Shown in pieces: positions 60,573 to 64,000 of a DNA stretch of 64,000 nt. This DNA is from Rhodococcus sp. 1163 (lineage in GTDB: Bacteria; Actinomycetota; Actinomycetes; Mycobacteriales; Mycobacteriaceae): contig NZ_MKKX01000018.1 in the NCBI RefSeq assembly GCF_002091985.1, positions 2,501-66,500 of the forward strand, in the 5' to 3' direction. The translations under genes and the position numbers were made by a program. The notes below the pieces were generated by a model. It saw nothing but the letters and a program-made list of their open reading frames with translations. It did no database searches and was not told the origin of the DNA. How positions within the stretch are numbered: the stretch's first letter is position 1; the number at the start of each line of letters is the position of its first letter.

Positions 60573-60599
60573 TTGCACATACCGGGAGCGGGTTAGCCT
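60573..60599 (+). promoter_or_regulatory. Candidate promoter of kgd
   Basis: TTGCAC (60573-60578) and TAGCCT (60594-60599) fit -35 and TANNNT -10 boxes but with a short 15-base spacer. They lie 57 bases before the kgd start, in the only gap between it and the exporter gene. TATGTA at 60603 is an alternative -10. Confidence 0.3.
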
Positions 60600-60655
60600 G
60601 GCTATGTACGCGCGTTGATCGGGAACAAAGAGAAGAGACGAGGCGAACTACTGCC

Positions 60656-63600
60656 GTGAGCAGCAGCTCTACTACCCAATTCGGACAAAACCAATGGCTG
60701 GTCGACGAGATGTACCAGCGATTCAAGGAAGACCCAGCGTCTGTGGATGCGAGCTGGCACGAATTCCTCACCGATTACGACCCGGACGCTCCGGCAGGTG
60801 ACACTGCGTCTGTCCCGAATGGCAGTACAGCGAAGCCCGCCTCCAGCAGCGCCGCTACTTCCGAGAGCAACGCATCGGCGACGAGCGCTTCCGGATCGAA
60901 CGGCACCGCTCCAGCTCCCCGAAGTGCACCGGTGAAGACCGAATCGCCCAAGGCCGCCGCAGTCAAGCCTGCGCCGACCTCCAAGCCCGCGACGTCGAAA
61001 GCCGCAGGTGGAACCTTGACCGCTGCTGCCGCAAAGCCCGCTACTGCGTCCACGAGCGACGCCGGCGAACCGACCAACAAAATTCTTCGCGGAGCTGCAG
61101 CAGCCGTCGCGCGGAACATGACTGCTTCTCTGCAGATCCCGACAGCGACCAGCGTGCGCGCGATCCCGGCGAAGCTCATGGTCGACAACCGGTTGGTGAT
61201 CAACAACCATCTCGCGCGTACACGCGGCGGAAAGATTTCGTTCACGCACATCCTTGGATTTGCGATCGTTCAGGCGATCAAGTCGTTCCCGACCATGAAC
61301 ACCCACTTCGCCGAGATCGACGGCAAGCCGAACGCGGTCACACCCAGTGCCACCAACCTCGGTCTTGCCATCGACCTACCCGGCAAGGACGGCAACCGCA
61401 CCCTCGTCGTCGCCGCGATCAAGGACACACAGGATCACACTTTCGCTCAGTTCTACAACGCATACGAGGACGTAGTCCGTCGTGCGCGTGACGGCAAGCT
61501 GACGGGCGAGGACTTCCAGGGCGTCACGATCTCGCTGACCAACCCCGGTGGTATCGGAACCGTGCATTCGGTTCCACGTCTGATGAGCGGCCAGGGGACG
61601 ATCATCGGCGCCGGCGCAATGGAATATCCTGCGGAGTTCCAGGGCGCGAGCGACGAACGTCTCGCCGAGCTGGGCGTCGGCAAGCTGATGACCCTCACCT
61701 CGACGTACGACCACCGAATCATCCAGGGTGCGGAATCGGGCGACTTCCTTCGCACGATCCACAACTTGCTGATCAGCGACGAGTTCTACGACGAACTGTT
61801 CCACTCACTCAAGATCCCGTACGAGCCGATTCGCTGGCGCAAGGATCTGCCCGAGGGAACGGTCGACAAGAACACTCGCGTTCTCGAACTGATCGCCGCG
61901 TACCGCAACCGCGGTCACCTGATGGCCGACACCGATCCGCTGCAGTTCACCAAGGACAAGTTCCGGATGCACCCGGATCTCGATGTAATCAGCCACGACC
62001 TCACGCTGTGGGACCTCGATCGCGAGTTCAAGGTCGGCGGATTCCACGGCAAGGACAAGATGCGTCTTCGCGACGTACTCAGCGTCCTACGTGACTCCTA
62101 CTGCCGCCACGTAGGTGTGGAATACACCCACATCCTCGAGACCGATCAGGTCGCCTGGCTGCAGGACCGCGTCGAGACGACACTCGTCAAACCGACCGTG
62201 GCACAGCAGAAGTACACATTGAGCAAGCTCAATGCAGCCGAGGCATTCGAGACGTTCCTGCAGACGAAGTACGTCGGCCAGAAGCGCTTCTCGCTCGAAG
62301 GCGCCGAATCCGTCATCCCCATGATGGATGCGGTCATCGACCAGAGTGCTGAGTACGCACTCGACGAAGTCGTCATCGGCATGCCGCACCGCGGTCGTCT
62401 CAACGTCCTCGCCAATATCGTGGGCAAGCCCTACTCGAAGATCTTCACCGAGTTCGAGGGCAACATGAACCCCGCAGCCGCACATGGCTCGGGCGATGTG
62501 AAGTACCACCTCGGCGCCGAGGGCACGTACATCCAGATGTTCGGCGAGAACGACATCAAGGTCTCGCTCACCGCGAACCCGTCTCATCTCGAAGCAGTCG
62601 ACCCCGTCCTCGAAGGGCTCGTCCGCGCCAAGCAGGATCTGCTCGACAAGGGTGCAGGCGAAGGCGGATTCTCCGTGCTACCGCTGATGCTCCACGGCGA
62701 CGCAGCGTTCGCAGGCCAGGGCGTCGTCGCAGAAACGCTGAACCTTGCGCTTCTGCGCGGCTACCGCACCGGCGGAACCGTGCACATCGTGGTCAACAAC
62801 CAGGTCGGCTTCACCACCGCACCCGAGCACTCCCGCTCGTCCGAGTACTGCACCGACGTCGCGAAGATGATCGGCGCACCGATCTTCCACGTCAACGGAG
62901 ACGACCCCGAGGCCTGCGTACGCGTTGCGCATCTCGCCGTCGACTTCCGGCAGAAGTTCCACAAGGACGTCGTCATCGACATGATCTGCTACCGCAGGCG
63001 TGGACACAACGAAGGCGACGACCCTTCGATGACGCAGCCGGCGATGTACGACCTCATCGACACCAAGCGCAGCGTTCGCAAGAGCTACACCGAATCGCTG
63101 ATCGGCCGTGGCGACATCTCCCTCAAGGAGGCCGAGGACGCACTTCGCGACTACCAGGGCCAGCTCGAACGCGTCTTCAACGAGGTTCGCGAACTCGAGA
63201 AGTACACACCGGAGCCCAGCGAGTCGGTCGAACTCGACCAGCAGTTGCCCGCCAAGCTCACGACGGCGGTCGACAAGTCGGTTCTGCACCGCATCGGTGA
63301 CGCGCATCTCGAGGTTCCGGACGGTTTCAGCGTGCACCCGCGCGTGAAGCCGGTACTCGAAAAGCGTCGCGAAATGTCGTACGAAGGCAAGGTCGACTGG
63401 GCATTCGGTGAGCTTCTGGCTCTCGGCAGCCTCGTGGACGAGGGACGCAACGTTCGTTTCTCCGGCCAGGACACCCGTCGCGGAACGTTCTCCCAGCGGC
63501 ACTCGGTCATCATCGACCGCAAGACCGGCGCCGAGTACACCCCGCTGCACAACATCGGCAGCGAGAATCCCGGCAAGTTCATGGTCTACGACTCCGCACT

Positions 63601-64000
63601 GAGCGAATTCGCAGCCGTCGGCTTCGAGTACGGCTACTCCGTCGGTGACCCCGATGCACTCGTCATGTGGGAAGCGCAGTTCGGCGACTTCGTCAACGGT
63701 GCGCAGTCCATCATCGACGAGTTCATCTCCTCCGGTGAGGCGAAGTGGGGACAGCTGGCCGACGTCGTGCTGCTGTTGCCGCACGGTCACGAAGGACAGG
63801 GTCCGGACCACACCTCGGGCCGCATCGAACGATTCCTCACGCTCTGCGCCGAGGGTTCGATGACCGTCTCGGTTCCGTCGACGCCGGCGAACTACTTCCA
63901 TCTCCTGCGTCGCCACGCGCGGGACGGAATCCGTCGCCCGCTGATCGTCTTCACACCGAAGTCGATGCTGAGGAACAAGGCCGCGGTGTCCAACATCGAG
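60656..64000 (+). CDS. kgd: Multifunctional 2-oxoglutarate metabolism enzyme KGD, cut by the right edge
   Basis: The frame is open for 1115 codons from GTG at 60656 to the edge; full-length relatives have about 1230, so roughly the last tenth is missing. Residues 1-40 ([28 protein letters not shown]) are the E1-type N-terminus, followed by an Ala/Ser/Pro/Thr-rich linker to about 135. Residues 140-370 form an E2-like acyltransferase domain ending with [12 protein letters not shown], with catalytic His353. The rest is the ThDP-dependent E1o domain, with [30 protein letters not shown] and [11 protein letters not shown]. It works in the TCA cycle as 2-oxoglutarate dehydrogenase/decarboxylase and is inhibited by GarA in mycobacteria. 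The lipoyl domain is supplied by a separate protein in this type. Confidence 0.95.
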   Translation, partial: MSSSSTTQFGQNQWLVDEMYQRFKEDPASVDASWHEFLTDYDPDAPAGDTASVPNGSTAKPASSSAATSESNASATSASGSNGTAPAPRSAPVKTESPKAAAVKPAPTSKPATSKAAGGTLTAAAAKPATASTSDAGEPTNKILRGAAAAVARNMTASLQIPTATSVRAIPAKLMVDNRLVINNHLARTRGGKISFTHILGFAIVQAIKSFPTMNTHFAEIDGKPNAVTPSATNLGLAIDLPGKDGNRTLVVAAIKDTQDHTFAQFYNAYEDVVRRARDGKLTGEDFQGVTISLTNPGGIGTVHSVPRLMSGQGTIIGAGAMEYPAEFQGASDERLAELGVGKLMTLTSTYDHRIIQGAESGDFLRTIHNLLISDEFYDELFHSLKIPYEPIRWRKDLPEGTVDKNTRVLELIAAYRNRGHLMADTDPLQFTKDKFRMHPDLDVISHDLTLWDLDREFKVGGFHGKDKMRLRDVLSVLRDSYCRHVGVEYTHILETDQVAWLQDRVETTLVKPTVAQQKYTLSKLNAAEAFETFLQTKYVGQKRFSLEGAESVIPMMDAVIDQSAEYALDEVVIGMPHRGRLNVLANIVGKPYSKIFTEFEGNMNPAAAHGSGDVKYHLGAEGTYIQMFGENDIKVSLTANPSHLEAVDPVLEGLVRAKQDLLDKGAGEGGFSVLPLMLHGDAAFAGQGVVAETLNLALLRGYRTGGTVHIVVNNQVGFTTAPEHSRSSEYCTDVAKMIGAPIFHVNGDDPEACVRVAHLAVDFRQKFHKDVVIDMICYRRRGHNEGDDPSMTQPAMYDLIDTKRSVRKSYTESLIGRGDISLKEAEDALRDYQGQLERVFNEVRELEKYTPEPSESVELDQQLPAKLTTAVDKSVLHRIGDAHLEVPDGFSVHPRVKPVLEKRREMSYEGKVDWAFGELLALGSLVDEGRNVRFSGQDTRRGTFSQRHSVIIDRKTGAEYTPLHNIGSENPGKFMVYDSALSEFAAVGFEYGYSVGDPDALVMWEAQFGDFVNGAQSIIDEFISSGEAKWGQLADVVLLLPHGHEGQGPDHTSGRIERFLTLCAEGSMTVSVPSTPANYFHLLRRHARDGIRRPLIVFTPKSMLRNKAAVSNIE

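Noticed and set aside
62678..63916. 412-codon minus-strand frame
   Set aside because: Antisense to the E1 domain of kgd, which is unmistakable on the plus strand.

Overview
The window reads as a chromosomal segment of a high-GC actinobacterium of the Rhodococcus/Nocardiaceae type. The signs are a near-complete multifunctional 2-oxoglutarate enzyme gene of the KGD type at the right edge, a FadD15-like acyl-CoA synthetase, an LpqN-family protein, an F420-type luciferase-like oxidoreductase, many acyl-CoA dehydrogenases, frequent GTG/TTG starts and tightly packed genes with ATGA overlaps. No rRNA, tRNA, IS element, prophage or CRISPR array was found. About 48 protein genes are supported. The first and last are cut by the window edges.

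Layout. 1-9.4 kb, all minus strand: a pRiA4b ORF-3-type protein (cut), an LpqN-like protein, a HAD phosphatase overlapping a membrane metallophosphoesterase, an NAD(P)-binding oxidoreductase, and a very large SF1 helicase with a C-terminal nuclease domain. A 743-bp gene-free gap follows. 10.2-15.6 kb: a single-chain biotin-dependent acyl-CoA carboxylase with BC, BCCP, central and CT parts in one polypeptide. 15.7-19.2 kb, minus: RluA-type pseudouridine synthase, TrhO tRNA hydroxylase, PhoD-like Tat-exported phosphatase. 19.3-22.2 kb, plus: an iron-sulfur photolyase followed by an SDR and an SRPBCC protein. 22.2-27.6 kb: DinB protein, a 40-bp tandem repeat with a palindrome in front of a quinone oxidoreductase, a methyltransferase, a VanZ-like protein, a Stealth sugar-phosphate transferase with a probable AUU start, and a cyclic-nucleotide-type phosphodiesterase.

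27.7-38.1 kb: a two-gene acyl-CoA dehydrogenase operon, a histidine phosphatase with a RidA protein, a polar amino-acid ABC importer whose binding protein and permease are fused, a DEAD-box RNA helicase, FadD15 and a lipase-like hydrolase. 38.2-41.6 kb: a TM0106-type nuclease-helicase with a Cas4-like Fe-S cysteine pattern. 41.6-46.7 kb: a PLP deaminase/aldolase and a TetR regulator divergent from an aldonolactone oxidase, then a membrane-anchored molybdopterin oxidoreductase. 46.6-50 kb: adenine/adenosine deaminase, enoyl-CoA hydratase, a third acyl-CoA dehydrogenase and a cold-shock protein. 50-64 kb: GNAT protein, Xi-class GST, AraC regulator with a VOC protein, EcsC-like protein, LLM oxidoreductase, a two-component ABC exporter, a fused heterodimer-type ABC exporter, and kgd.

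How the genes fit together. Much of the window is ordinary acyl-CoA and central carbon metabolism with envelope and stress functions. The most unusual items are the two helicase-nuclease fusions, the eukaryote-like layout of the carboxylase, the AUU start, the short tandem repeats next to regulatory regions, and a set of related hairpins built on GAGTGGG/CCCACTC. No known defence or secretion island is visible. Function assignments rest on motifs read by eye; no database search was run.
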